Shown: positions 53,401 to 62,134 of the stretch, piece by piece
Position numbering within the stretch: position 1 is the stretch's first letter
Layout: each line of letters starts with the position of its first letter
From: Rivularia sp. MS3
Lineage (GTDB): Bacteria > Cyanobacteriota > Cyanobacteriia > Cyanobacteriales > Nostocaceae
DNA length: 64,000 nucleotides
Assembly: GCA_019192545.1 (NCBI GenBank)
Contig: JAHCMI010000035.1
Coordinates: forward strand, 21,535 to 85,534
Direction: 5' to 3'
Notes under the pieces: model-generated
The model's database searches: none
Told to the model about the DNA's origin: nothing
Seen by the model: only the letters and a program-made list of their open reading frames with translations
Position numbers and translations under genes: made by a program

Positions 53401-53628
53401 AGTACCATTGACAGCACTTTCAATCGGCAAACTAATTAAAGATTCTACCTCTTCGGGAGCTAACCCTGGTGCTTCGGTTTGAATTTCTACTTGGGGTGGA
53501 GCAAAGTTAGGAAAAACATCCAAAGGCATTTGAGTTAGGTTGTAAACTCCTAACATCATCACAATCATTGCCCCAATAATCACCAGCCACCGCTGTACAA
53601 TCGACCATTTCAGAATGTTATCAATCAT
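50452..53628 (-). CDS. HME-RND heavy-metal efflux pump (CzcA/CusA type)
   Basis: 1058 residues. The heavy-metal subfamily is shown by the N-terminus (WSIVQRWLVIIGAMIVMMLGVYNLTQMPLDVFPNFAPPQVEI), PGLAPEEVESLISLPIE, and helix 4 VAIGSVVDDSIVDMENA with the coupling acidic residues. The C-terminal half includes GFITLFGVATRNGLLLVENY, diagnostic of HME pumps. Twelve membrane helices are expected. It exports divalent cations or Cu(I) from periplasm to outside. It starts 8 bp after the adaptor gene; ion specificity cannot be fixed from sequence. Confidence 0.92.
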   Translation of the reverse strand: MIDNILKWSIVQRWLVIIGAMIVMMLGVYNLTQMPLDVFPNFAPPQVEIQTEAPGLAPEEVESLISLPIESAVNGTPGVETVRSSSGVGISVVKVIFNWGTDIYQARQLVTERLQQASQKLPENIEPPQISPISSPIGTVLSYAFTIDSEEGKTTTDMMEVRRFVDLVVTNRLLAVPGVSQLISYGGDTRQYQVLVDPAKLKAFNVSLEQVTAAARKANNNAAGGFLIDPDKELLIRGIGRITQIEDLQKSVVTARDGTPVLLRDIADVQIGAALKRGDASFNTQPAVVVMVNKQPQADTPTVSQAVETAMAELEPSLPANVKYTVTFRQQNFIDDAIKNVTSSLRDGTIIVSIILLMFLMNWRTAIITLSAIPLSVLIGMMILNFFGQGINTMTLGGLVVAIGSVVDDSIVDMENAYRGLRENQQAENPVHPFTVVFDTSVQVRTSVIFSTVIIAVVFAPIFTLTGVEGRIFAPMGWAYLVSILSSTLVAMTLSPALCAILLANQRLRDDETWLTRWSQKLYRPLLNFSIKRCNVVILTAVAAFVASMLIFTTLGRVFLPEFQESTLVNSMLLYPGTSLEVTNQAGNAIEAALKDDPRITSVQMRSGRAPGDADAAPVNLSHLDIEISDVGMKDREATVEKVREEFAKIPGSVAAIGGFISHRMDEILSGVRSAIAVKIFGPELEELRALGKEVEAVMQDIPGLVDLQLEPQVPIKQLQIKFDRDAAARYGISVGDLSEITETALNGRVVSQVLEKQQLFDLLVWLKPQARNNLDTIRNLLVDTPNGQKIPLAAVAKIDYGTGPNTINRENVSRLIVVSTNVSGRDLGSAVDEIRAKVKEQVQVPSGYFIQYGGQFESEQRASQNFLIFGGLSMIVIAVLMYFAVKSIPATLMIMSNLPLALAGGVFSVALGGGILSVASMVGFITLFGVATRNGLLLVENYNSKFAMGMPLREVISQGSMERLVAILMTALTSALGMVPLVIGTGAGKEILQPLAIVVLGGLFTSTALTLLVLPALYSKFGKYLIPKQNSSVVQMETASEMTANQDLTILNNSKRR

Positions 53629-53636
53629 GATGCAGT

Positions 53637-55361
53637 TTATGATTCGGAATTATTTTTTGAGGTGGATTCTAGCTGATCAATTTGAGTTGTGGGTTCGCGA
53701 TGGTTATTTTCAATGTCATCAAAATTTTGATGTTGAATATCTTCTTCTAATTCCGTTGATATAACATATTCATTACCTAACCCTCCTGCATAAGCTGCAA
53801 CCATGTGGTTTTGGCTGCGACGACCAGACATGGTTCCTGCTGCAAAAGCACCACCAGCAACTACCGTTCCTCCCAAGGTCGCCATTAACCATAAAGGTAG
53901 GGGAAAGTTACTAGTATTAGTCTCTTCCGAAAGGACATCCTCTTCTTCCGAGTGGTCATCTTCTTTATTACCACCACCCCGTAAAGACTGAGCATAAAGT
54001 TGCGTAGCACGTTGAGTAACTACTGCATCTCCCTCAAATAAATCGCTGGTAACTTCGATTAAATTCCCAGAAGTTTGACCAAAGGAGGGTTCAACAGATT
54101 GAAAAGCGTTACCATTTTTGATATAGATTAATTTTTTACCATTGGCATCCACCACAGCAGAAGTAGGAATTGCCAAAACTGGCGTATCTGTTTTATCCGT
54201 AACCACTTCCAACTGAGCAAACATTCCCGGTTTTAATTGACCGTTAGCATTACTAATTTCAGCTTGTACGGGCACTACTTGCGTTTCTCCTTGTACCACC
54301 GAGCCAATTCGCTTAATTCTACCCGTAAAAATTTGATTGGGTACGCTCGCAACCTTCACCCTTACTGGTTGACCAATTTGTACTTTACCCAAATCTTTCT
54401 CATAAATACTTGCTGTCGCAAAAACTTCGCGGTCATTAACAATGGTCATCAACTGACTACCCGATTCTTCAAAGGATTGACCGATGCTTACTTGTCTGTC
54501 AGCAACTTGACCGCTGATAGGAGCCGTCACCGTTATCAACCCCTTTTTGTTAGCAATAGCTCCTAGTTGAGCCAGTCGAGTTTGATAAGTAGTATTACTA
54601 AGATTAATACGTTCTTTCGCTACCTTAACAGCCGCTTGGGCGCGTTGAAGTTGATTTTCTGCTTCAATCACATCTCCGCGACGATTGGCTCTGGCAAGTT
54701 CTGCTTTAGCTTGCGCTAATTGAGTTTGAGACTCTAAAGCCGTGCGACGCGGTAAAGCACCGTTAACTGCCAATGACTTGTCTTTACTATATTTTTCTTG
54801 AGCAAATGCTACTTGACTTTGCGCTTGAGCTATTTCTGCTTTAGCGATATTTTGATAACGATTGTAATTTTGTTGAGCCAGCTTTAAATCCGCTAAAGCT
54901 TGCTGTAAATCTGCTTGACCTTGTGCTAACTTCTCTTGGGATTCAACCCGCAAATTTACGAAATCAGGACTAGTCACAACAGCAACAGGTTGACCTTTTC
55001 TCACCCTTGCACCAGGTTCTACCAACAACTCAGCCACCTTTGCTCCAGGAATCGGAGTTGTTACCTCGGCTCTTTGACTGGGTAAAGTTTCAATTTTACC
55101 CGTCGTTTTAATGCCAACGTCTAAACGCTGACGTTTCACAGATTCAACTTTAATCCCCAACCGTTTCGCAGTTTGCTCGTCCACTTCCACCTGTCCGCTC
55201 GGTTCGCTTCCACCTTGAAACGCACCACTTCCGTGGTCGTGACCCGCACCTGCTAACACAGATGTCGGAGCGTTTATCAAAATTAAACTCAGGGCTAAGG
55301 TCGAAACAAAATTAAGAACTGGTGTAGAACCTTGAAAACGGTTGGAAATTCGCATAAACAT
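53637..55361 (-). CDS. Membrane-fusion adaptor of the HME-RND pump (CzcB-like)
   Basis: 574 residues. Signal peptide (LNFVSTLALSLILINAPTSVLA) and a short His motif (AGAGHDHGSGAF). Barrel-sandwich (AEVTTPIPGAKVAELLVEPGARVRKG), long helical hairpin (about 125-250) and beta-barrel segments follow. An acidic/His patch (EDDHSEEEDVLSEE) precedes a C-terminal membrane helix (PLWLMATLGGTVVAGGAFAAG), unusual for adaptors. GAGG precedes the ATG. It is the first gene of the operon, with box M 134 bp upstream. Confidence 0.88.
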   Translation of the reverse strand: MFMRISNRFQGSTPVLNFVSTLALSLILINAPTSVLAGAGHDHGSGAFQGGSEPSGQVEVDEQTAKRLGIKVESVKRQRLDVGIKTTGKIETLPSQRAEVTTPIPGAKVAELLVEPGARVRKGQPVAVVTSPDFVNLRVESQEKLAQGQADLQQALADLKLAQQNYNRYQNIAKAEIAQAQSQVAFAQEKYSKDKSLAVNGALPRRTALESQTQLAQAKAELARANRRGDVIEAENQLQRAQAAVKVAKERINLSNTTYQTRLAQLGAIANKKGLITVTAPISGQVADRQVSIGQSFEESGSQLMTIVNDREVFATASIYEKDLGKVQIGQPVRVKVASVPNQIFTGRIKRIGSVVQGETQVVPVQAEISNANGQLKPGMFAQLEVVTDKTDTPVLAIPTSAVVDANGKKLIYIKNGNAFQSVEPSFGQTSGNLIEVTSDLFEGDAVVTQRATQLYAQSLRGGGNKEDDHSEEEDVLSEETNTSNFPLPLWLMATLGGTVVAGGAFAAGTMSGRRSQNHMVAAYAGGLGNEYVISTELEEDIQHQNFDDIENNHREPTTQIDQLESTSKNNSES

Positions 55362-55494
55362 TATCTTCCTCTAGGATGCTGGCATTTTGAAAGAAAGAGT
55401 ATTAAATCTCTTGCTTTAAGGGGCTTTGATTGAGATGCTCCTATGAGTGCAACAAGCCATTATTTAATTTCTTTTCCAATTCTTTCATACCCAA

Positions 55495-55512
55495 ATGAAA
55501 AATCGGTGAAAT
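55495..55512 (-). promoter_or_regulatory. Direct-repeat box M
   Basis: ATGAAAAATCGGTGAAAT upstream of the CzcB-like gene; AAGAAT lies 10 bp downstream. The most degenerate copy of the set. Confidence 0.5.
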
Positions 55513-55613
55513 TTTTAGATGATTTTTTCAAAAACAAAGAAACGCTGTATTCGAGCGTCTCTACAAAATCTCTTTAAAATTTACTAAGAAGCGAGATATT
55601 TGATATAAATTCT

Positions 55614-56072
55614 CTAATTACTAAATATTTGTTTGACATTCGCCAAGCAACAAGAACCTTGAGGATTGTTAACTTCACAACCACAACGTCCAGCTTTTAT
55701 ATGAGCGCTAATAGAAGTAATAGCAATGCTTTTACCCGTAGAATCAACTGTTTCACGAATACGCCTACCTGTCCAATTAAAACAGTAACAGACAAGAATT
55801 TCCTCGTCGGAATTTTTCTGAAAAACTGGTACTTTAATATCGTCTATGGTAAAAATAGAACCATTTTCTGAAAAATATACAACCGCACAATCAGAACTAT
55901 TACAAAATGAGTAGTATTGTTGAGGTTCTAGCTGTTCTAATGCTGAAGGTTTTAACAAACTTTTCAATGTAATTAGTTGAACGGGCTTACCTTTACTACC
56001 ATCTTGAGGACAAATCCGTGGGCGAGTAGTATTAGTTTTATCGGGGTTTTGGTTATTACAACATTTATTCAT
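55614..56072 (-). CDS. CopZ-type zinc/[2Fe-2S] cluster protein
   Basis: 152 residues, cysteine-rich with the order of the N-terminal domain of Archaeoglobus CopZ: CC near residue 4, ICP, TLKSLL, YYSFCNSSDCAVVYF, EEILVCYCFNW, GRCGCEVNNPQGSCC. These residues bind one Zn and a [2Fe-2S] cluster and are thought to reduce Cu(II) to Cu(I). The C-terminal HMA domain of CopZ is absent. It ends 252 bp from the CzcB-like gene and begins 23 bp after the second sigma gene stop, suggesting co-transcription with sigma. Confidence 0.75.
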   Translation of the reverse strand: MNKCCNNQNPDKTNTTRPRICPQDGSKGKPVQLITLKSLLKPSALEQLEPQQYYSFCNSSDCAVVYFSENGSIFTIDDIKVPVFQKNSDEEILVCYCFNWTGRRIRETVDSTGKSIAITSISAHIKAGRCGCEVNNPQGSCCLANVKQIFSN

Positions 56073-56095
56073 TAATATTAGCTTTTTAAACTCAA

Positions 56096-57088
56096 CTAAT
56101 TATTCAAAAAAGTACGTGACTTTTTCCCATATCGTCCCAGAAAAGCAAGAGCTTGTCGCTGCAACTGTATTACTCTTTGACGAGAAATACCCATTCGCTG
56201 ACTAACTTGATTTAATGTCAATTCTTGTCCACCTTCTAAACCGTAACGCAAGCTTAATATTTCTTGTTGCTGAGGAGACAGCTTAGATAATAAATCTTTA
56301 ACAGTTTGTTGAAGAGATTCTTCCATAACAAAATCTTCTGGAGAAAAACTATCGTCTTTCAACAAATCTTGTAACTTTGCATTTTTTTTCTCTCCTACTC
56401 GCACATCTAAGGATATCGGTTTACGAGCTAAATTTAAGTAGTCTCTAATCTGACTTGGTTTGACTTCCAATACTTCAGCAATTTCATTAACAGTTGGATT
56501 ATGACCAAGTTTCTGGGACAATTCTCGCTGAACCCGTTTGATTTTATTTAGTTTCTCTGTGATATGAATCGGTAAACGAATCGTGCGAGATTGTTGGGAT
56601 ATTGCTCGCGTAATTCCCTGACGAATCCACCAGTAAGCATAAGTAGAAAACTTGTATCCCAATGCTGGTTTAAATTTATCAACTGCTCGCTCTAATCCTA
56701 AAGTTCCTTCCTGGATTAAATCGAGAAAATCCAGATTGCGTTTTTGATACTTCTTGGCAATTGTCACTACCAAACGCAGATTAGCCGCAATCATCTTTTG
56801 TTTAGCAATTTGTCCTTGTTTGATTTGTTCGAGTAGTTCAGAATCATCCAATTGAGCTTTATCAGCCCATTCTTGTAAAGTTGGTTGACGCTGTAATTCC
56901 TTCGATAGTTCTTCCTTAACTGCTAACAAAGACATCCGTTGCCGAACTTGTTTAGCCAGAAAAATTTCTTGTTCGGAAGTTAATAGCGGTATGCGAAAAA
57001 TGTCTTGAAAAGAACTACCGACAATATCTTTAGAGGATTTATGATTTCTATTACTGAAGCGATTTGATTTTGAATTAGATTTAGACAT
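56096..57088 (-). CDS. Group-2-like sigma-70 factor, copy 2
   Basis: 330 residues from the ATG at 57088 (MSKSNSKSNRF), chosen over a TTG at 57115. It aligns along its full length with 44700-45698. Regions 1.2, 2, 3 and 4 are intact. The recognition helix reads GISRQRVIQLQRQAL, closer to the housekeeping consensus than copy 1. It is followed by the CopZ-type gene. Plasmid sigma factors with such closeness suggest a recent duplication. Confidence 0.9.
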   Translation of the reverse strand: MSKSNSKSNRFSNRNHKSSKDIVGSSFQDIFRIPLLTSEQEIFLAKQVRQRMSLLAVKEELSKELQRQPTLQEWADKAQLDDSELLEQIKQGQIAKQKMIAANLRLVVTIAKKYQKRNLDFLDLIQEGTLGLERAVDKFKPALGYKFSTYAYWWIRQGITRAISQQSRTIRLPIHITEKLNKIKRVQRELSQKLGHNPTVNEIAEVLEVKPSQIRDYLNLARKPISLDVRVGEKKNAKLQDLLKDDSFSPEDFVMEESLQQTVKDLLSKLSPQQQEILSLRYGLEGGQELTLNQVSQRMGISRQRVIQLQRQALAFLGRYGKKSRTFLNN

Positions 57089-57172
57089 AGATGAAATAGC
57101 CTCTTTTATACCCAAGCTGGTTAATGCGGAAAAAATTTACTCAAATATCGATTGGCAAGATTCAAACAAAAA

Positions 57173-58453
57173 TTACTCGTTCATATTCTTAAGAGTTGCT
57201 ACAGCAGAAGGGGATATTCGATTGAGATATCTAAAGATCCAATATTTTAAAATAGTGTCAAGGATAACGGGAAAAGTAGCGATAAACAAAAAAATCGCAC
57301 TGTGGTTGGCTTCAATTCCTAAATGATTGGCAATACCTTCTAAGATTACCTCCCAGCCGTGAGGCGAGTGGAAACCGACAAAGATATCGGTAAACAAAAT
57401 AATCAAAAATGCTTTAGCACTATCGCTCAAACCATACATTAGGTTATCTAGAAAACTTTTAATTGCAGCAATACCTCGTTTGTTGGTTAAGGCAACGATG
57501 ATAAATGCCAATAAACCTAATAAATCGGCACAAACATTACTGATAGCGGTACTACTTTTATGACTAAATTCTAGAGCTATTTCTTGAGCTTTTTCTTTTA
57601 GTTCTAGTTCATTTTCTACGGTGGAAATCACGGGGGCAAGACTAATTAAGTTCTCGAATTTTAATTCTGCTTCAAAGTCTTCTAATTCTCTAAAAGCCTC
57701 CTCTTTCATTTCGGTATTAATAAACACTGCTGCATGATGTTGTTCGCGATATTGTTCTACTAAAGGTAATATAAAAAACTGTTTGGATATTTGTTGAGTT
57801 ATTACGGGAATAATTATTAATAGTAAAAAACAACGAATAGCTGCTTGGGTAACTCGGCGATCGCGACGAAAGTTAGCAATAATTTCTGCTTCCCCATCTC
57901 CTTTTAAATCTGTTTGAATTTTATTAAAAGTCCTGTTAAGGGATCGTGGTAATACTCCCGTCTTGTCGCTCACTGGTTTAACTTGAGTGAAATCGTCTTT
58001 CAGGCGAGCGTATTTGTCATATTTATTGACTTGCTGTGGGGTTCGAGCTAGTTCCTCTACATTAGGAGCAATAACAGGCTCGATTGTCTCTGTCTTTATA
58101 TGATATTTTTTCAGTACCTCTTCAATCAAAAGAATTTTTGACCAATAACTTTGGTGGCGGTCGTTTAACAAGAAGCGACTAACTTTAAATTCTGCTAAGT
58201 TGACTTTAATAATCGCCAAGTACTTATCTATATCTGACTGTAAATACTTGACAATTATCGCATTATCTTTGACTTCTCCATCCTGAGAAGTAGCATAATC
58301 TGCTTCTATGGATTTAATACTTAAAGCAGCTAAATAAGCTCTATTTAAAGCTCTAGTTGGAGTATTGATAGACCACTGATAAACATGGTGAGATATTTTT
58401 AAAAAGTTGCCAAAAATATCTCCTTTACAATTGTCTAGGGTGTTTTTCACCAT
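57173..58453 (-). CDS. pxcA: PxcA/CemA-family proton extrusion protein
   Basis: 426 residues. A long hydrophilic N-terminus (YQWSINTPTRALNRAY) typical of PxcA, then four membrane segments: LLLIIPVITQQISKQFF, ADLLGLLAFIIVALTNKRG, AFLIILFTDIFVGFHSPHGWE and ATFPVILDTILKYWIFRYLNRISPSAVATLKNM, the last a hallmark of the CemA family. PxcA supports light-driven proton export and inorganic-carbon uptake. It neighbours carbonic anhydrase and SbtA, which supports a carbon-concentrating role. Its presence on a resistance island is unusual. Confidence 0.9.
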   Translation of the reverse strand: MVKNTLDNCKGDIFGNFLKISHHVYQWSINTPTRALNRAYLAALSIKSIEADYATSQDGEVKDNAIIVKYLQSDIDKYLAIIKVNLAEFKVSRFLLNDRHQSYWSKILLIEEVLKKYHIKTETIEPVIAPNVEELARTPQQVNKYDKYARLKDDFTQVKPVSDKTGVLPRSLNRTFNKIQTDLKGDGEAEIIANFRRDRRVTQAAIRCFLLLIIIPVITQQISKQFFILPLVEQYREQHHAAVFINTEMKEEAFRELEDFEAELKFENLISLAPVISTVENELELKEKAQEIALEFSHKSSTAISNVCADLLGLLAFIIVALTNKRGIAAIKSFLDNLMYGLSDSAKAFLIILFTDIFVGFHSPHGWEVILEGIANHLGIEANHSAIFLFIATFPVILDTILKYWIFRYLNRISPSAVATLKNMNE

Positions 58454-58697
58454 TTTTTTATTGTTTTTTTTGCTCTTAAAAAAATAATGTCTAGCTAAAC
58501 ATTATCATTGTTCAGTACATAGTATGCTAAATATTGAGAAAAAAAATAAGCATTTGTCAATGAAGGTTGCTATAAAAGCAAGGTTGATTATTTACTATAT
58601 TGAATATTTTTTGACTTCATTTCTTTCCTTTTGCCTTTTTTACGACTATTTAAATAGCATACCAAGTACTGAAGAACCGTATTCTGAAAAAATGCTA

Positions 58698-59369
58698 TTA
58701 ATGATGAACGAAGGCTAAGGGATCTGGAATGGGAAAAGCACCAGAATTTAGTGGGCAAAACCTACCACATTCTGAATCATAAGCTCTAATTTCGCCTTTT
58801 TCTATCTCATAGACCCAAGCATGAAGTGACATCAACCCCGCCCGCATTTTAGAACGAATGACAGGATAAGTTTCCAAATTTTCAATTTGAGTTAGGGTGT
58901 TTTCTTCCACGGCTATTCTTAATAACTCATCTTCACTACAATCAGCATGATTTTCTTTCAACAGGCGACGAATCGGTTCGCCATGATGTTTTAACCAGTC
59001 ATAGACTAAAGGCATTTTTTCATTTAATTTATTTAGCTGTAACAGAGCTTTCATGCTGCCACAATGGGAATGTCCACAAACTACAATATGCTTGATGTTT
59101 AAAGCTGCAACTGCATATTCGATTCCCGCTCCCTCGCTACTATTGAGAGTGCTATGGGTGGGAATCATGTTACCAATATTGCGAATCACGAATAGTTCCC
59201 CTGGTTTGGTTTGAGTTAGTAGGTTGGGATCGATCCGCGAATCAGAACAGGTAATAAAGAGAATTTCTGGAGTTTGCTTTTGTGAGAGTTGCTGAAAAAA
59301 TTCTTGATGGGAATTAAAGTAATTTGTCTGGAATTGACCTAATCCGTTAATAATTCTATTGATGGGCAT
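58698..59369 (-). CDS. Beta-class carbonic anhydrase
   Basis: 223 residues. Zinc ligands C41, H100 and C103 (TCSDSR and VVCGHSHCGSM) and the catalytic D43/R45 pair are present. No signal peptide, so cytoplasmic. GGAG lies 7 nt before the ATG. The gene sits 72 bp downstream of sbtA on the same strand, where the SbtB regulator is found in many cyanobacteria. It would interconvert the bicarbonate brought in by SbtA. Confidence 0.93.
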   Translation of the reverse strand: MPINRIINGLGQFQTNYFNSHQEFFQQLSQKQTPEILFITCSDSRIDPNLLTQTKPGELFVIRNIGNMIPTHSTLNSSEGAGIEYAVAALNIKHIVVCGHSHCGSMKALLQLNKLNEKMPLVYDWLKHHGEPIRRLLKENHADCSEDELLRIAVEENTLTQIENLETYPVIRSKMRAGLMSLHAWVYEIEKGEIRAYDSECGRFCPLNSGAFPIPDPLAFVHH

Positions 59370-59441
59370 AAATAACTCCTACTTTTCTTAGTAAAGGTGT
59401 AATTTCTAATAATTATTACTTTGCTCTTCTGGTGGCATAGT

Positions 59442-60569
59442 TTAAACAAACAAGTGTTTGATAATTTCCAAGTAAAGAGGAATGCCGATAATAATGTTGA
59501 AAGGGAAAGTAAGGGCTAACGCCATCGAAACATAGAGACTGGGATTTGATTGGGGGACTGTCATTCTCATGGCTGCGGGGACGGCAATATAAGAAGCACT
59601 GGCACACAAAATAGCAAACAGTAAAGCGTTACCTTCGTTAAAACCCAATACCTTAGCAATACCAATCCCAATTAGGGCATTAATTACGGGAATAAATACG
59701 GAAAAGCCAATTAGAAATGAACCAGTTTTACTTAAATCTTTGATTTTTTGGGCAGCAACTAACCCCATATCCAGCAGAAAGAAAGTTAAAGCACCATAAA
59801 AAATTTCCTGCGTGAATGGTGATAATTTTTTCCAGCCTTCTTCCCCCGTTAAAACACCGATAATCAAACTACCCACCAAGAGTAATACCGAGCCGTTCAG
59901 AAATGCTTCGTGCAATACTTCCGACCAAGAAAAATCAGATTTTTTGGTCGGTTTAACAGTAGATCGATAAGAATTACCCATAGATTTGGCAGACAGGTTT
60001 TGTTCGCTGGCAAAGGCAACAGTAGAGCCATATTCAAATTCGCTGGCACTTGGTTCGCTATATTGAATCTCTTGGGCTGGAATTTCTTCAATTTCTTTTC
60101 TACCACCATCGGCAAACATTTTTACTAAAATAATGCCGACCACAATCGCAGGAGATTCCATCAACGCTAAAGCAGCCACCATGTGTCCTCCGTAGGGAAT
60201 TTGCAGCTTTTCTAAAAAAGAACTAGCGGTAATAAAAGTGACCGCACTAATTGAACCATAGGTAGCAGCAATCGCAGCAGAGTCATAGCTACTGAGCTTG
60301 GTTCTGAGAATAAAAAAGGTATAGACTGGAACAGCAGCAGCTACCACAACGGCTGCAATTAAAGTAATGGCAATTTGAAAATTAATGCCACTCTCTGCCA
60401 GTTCGTGACCTCCTTTAAAGCCGATCGCAATTAACAGATAAAGGGAGAAAAGCTTGGGCAAAGGTGCGGGAATTTTCAAATCGGACTTAACAAACACGGC
60501 AATCATCCCCAAAAAGAAAAATAAAACTGGGGGATTGAGCAAATTAAATAGAATTAGACTGCTATCCAT
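59442..60569 (-). CDS. sbtA: Sodium-dependent bicarbonate transporter SbtA
   Basis: 375 residues, about ten membrane helices in the SbtA arrangement: LLNPPVLFFFLGMIAVFVKSDLKIPAPLPK, IAIGFKGGHELAES, AATYGSISAVTFITASSF, ALALMESPAIVVGI, then a cytosolic loop (about 150-220) and a second half with FFLLDMGLVAAQKI and GNALLFAILCASASYIAVPAAMR. It takes up HCO3- with Na+ at high affinity. Upstream control elements are not evident. Confidence 0.93.
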   Translation of the reverse strand: MDSSLILFNLLNPPVLFFFLGMIAVFVKSDLKIPAPLPKLFSLYLLIAIGFKGGHELAESGINFQIAITLIAAVVVAAAVPVYTFFILRTKLSSYDSAAIAATYGSISAVTFITASSFLEKLQIPYGGHMVAALALMESPAIVVGIILVKMFADGGRKEIEEIPAQEIQYSEPSASEFEYGSTVAFASEQNLSAKSMGNSYRSTVKPTKKSDFSWSEVLHEAFLNGSVLLLVGSLIIGVLTGEEGWKKLSPFTQEIFYGALTFFLLDMGLVAAQKIKDLSKTGSFLIGFSVFIPVINALIGIGIAKVLGFNEGNALLFAILCASASYIAVPAAMRMTVPQSNPSLYVSMALALTFPFNIIIGIPLYLEIIKHLFV

Positions 60570-60660
60570 AAATCACTCTTAATGGTTCTCAAGTTAACGA
60601 ATCTTTTACAAAATAACTTAGAGAATTTAAGAAAATGATGAGTGAATTCTAAGAATTTTC

Positions 60661-62106
60661 TTATTTAATTGCCCAAACGGGTAAATTCACTTCAAAAGTA
60701 GTCATTTTGTCGATCTGACTCATGACAGAAATCTGCCCGCCATGACAACGAGCAATCAAAGCAGCGATTGCCAGTCCCAAACCCGTTCCTCGCTTTCCGC
60801 TAGCACGATCGCCAGCGAGACGGTAAAAACGGTCGAACAAATAAGGCAAATTCTCGGCTGCAATACCAACTCCCGTATTGCTGATTGCTACGGTAACTTG
60901 CTGGCGATCGCATTTAGTTTTTAAGTGTATTTCACCCCCTGGAGGGGTATATTTAACCGCATTATCTAATAGATTTAAAAATAAGCTGCTTAAAAGGTCG
61001 CTATCGCCCAAGACTGATAAATTGGGTGATATTTCGGCTATAACCTTAAGTTGCTTATCTTCTGTTAGCAGAATTTGTTCGTTTAAAACCTCTAACAAAC
61101 TAGTCAGATTCACCTCATTAAAACTTCTCTTCCCTTCTGCTTGTTCCTGTTCCAAACGGGCGAGGAATAATAGCCCATTAGTCAAACGTATTAAACGATC
61201 TGTTTGGGCATCTAAATCCTGTAGGCTAATTTCATACTCAGTAGGAGTGCGCTGACGACTTAAAGCAACGCCAATTTTTCCCTTGATTATGGTTAGGGGG
61301 GTGCGTAACTCATGGGAAGCATCGGCAATAAAACGCCGTTCGTGTTCAAAAGCTGATTCAATGCGGTCGAGCATTCGATCTAAAGTCATAGCCAAACGTC
61401 CAACCTCATCCTCTACTCCCCGGTAGTTAATTCTGTAGCTCAAATCTTCTGAATTAATCGCTTCGGCTGTGCGAATAATGCGATTAATGGGACGTAAAGC
61501 ACGATCTGCTAGAAATATCCCTCCCGAACTAGCTACAAGCAAGATTAGGGGAAAGCCAAGTAACATCAAGGTCAAAAGATGTTCTAGAGCCTCATTCATA
61601 GGCTGTAAGGATTGAGTCAGTTGTAACCATTGAGTTTGACTATTATTCTCTAACTTGTCCTCGACAATCTTTGAGCCAGCGATTGCTAAAGGTAAGTTAT
61701 AGGTACGCCAGTTTTGACTTTGGGCTTTTAATTTTTGATAGCCTTTCTTTTGAGGCAATAAAACCTTTATAGCTTTATAATTACCAAAACCATCGCTAAT
61801 ATTGCCATCTGAGTCAATAATTATGGCTGAAAAACCCGCATGGGTCAACTGCTGTTGATTAGACCGAAATTGTTCAGAATTGCTAAAGCCAATGCCATTG
61901 TCTTCAATGACTAAATTGGTCAAGATTTCTGTACTAGCAATTTTTAAAGTAGTGTCTAATTGACTTAGTAAGCTGAATTTTAATTGTAAATATAAATAAC
62001 CACTAAAAATAATTAAGGTGCAGCTTAACACCAATAGATACCAAGCAGTTAAACGCACTCTTAAAGGTTTTTTGGTTCGCCAATATTGTTTAAAGCTATT
62101 AAACAT
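60661..62106 (-). CDS. Sensor histidine kinase with HAMP domain
   Basis: 481 residues: membrane helices at about 18-42 and 183-205 around a periplasmic sensor, HAMP (RALRPINRIIRTAEAINSED), H-box DASHELRTPLTIIKG, N-box NLLDNAVKYT, G-boxes and GTGLGLAIAAL. It resembles CusS/QseC-like kinases rather than the RppB type. It lies 28 bp after its regulator gene. Being next to a copper-ATPase remnant hints at copper, but nothing in the sensor proves it. Confidence 0.87.
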   Translation of the reverse strand: MFNSFKQYWRTKKPLRVRLTAWYLLVLSCTLIIFSGYLYLQLKFSLLSQLDTTLKIASTEILTNLVIEDNGIGFSNSEQFRSNQQQLTHAGFSAIIIDSDGNISDGFGNYKAIKVLLPQKKGYQKLKAQSQNWRTYNLPLAIAGSKIVEDKLENNSQTQWLQLTQSLQPMNEALEHLLTLMLLGFPLILLVASSGGIFLADRALRPINRIIRTAEAINSEDLSYRINYRGVEDEVGRLAMTLDRMLDRIESAFEHERRFIADASHELRTPLTIIKGKIGVALSRQRTPTEYEISLQDLDAQTDRLIRLTNGLLFLARLEQEQAEGKRSFNEVNLTSLLEVLNEQILLTEDKQLKVIAEISPNLSVLGDSDLLSSLFLNLLDNAVKYTPPGGEIHLKTKCDRQQVTVAISNTGVGIAAENLPYLFDRFYRLAGDRASGKRGTGLGLAIAALIARCHGGQISVMSQIDKMTTFEVNLPVWAIK

Positions 62107-62134
62107 CTAATAATATTACAAATGTTGGTAATGT

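Noticed and set aside
58524..58718. 64-codon plus-strand frame between pxcA and the carbonic anhydrase gene
   Set aside because: AT-rich, low-complexity composition; its end overlaps the carbonic anhydrase 3' end; no support.
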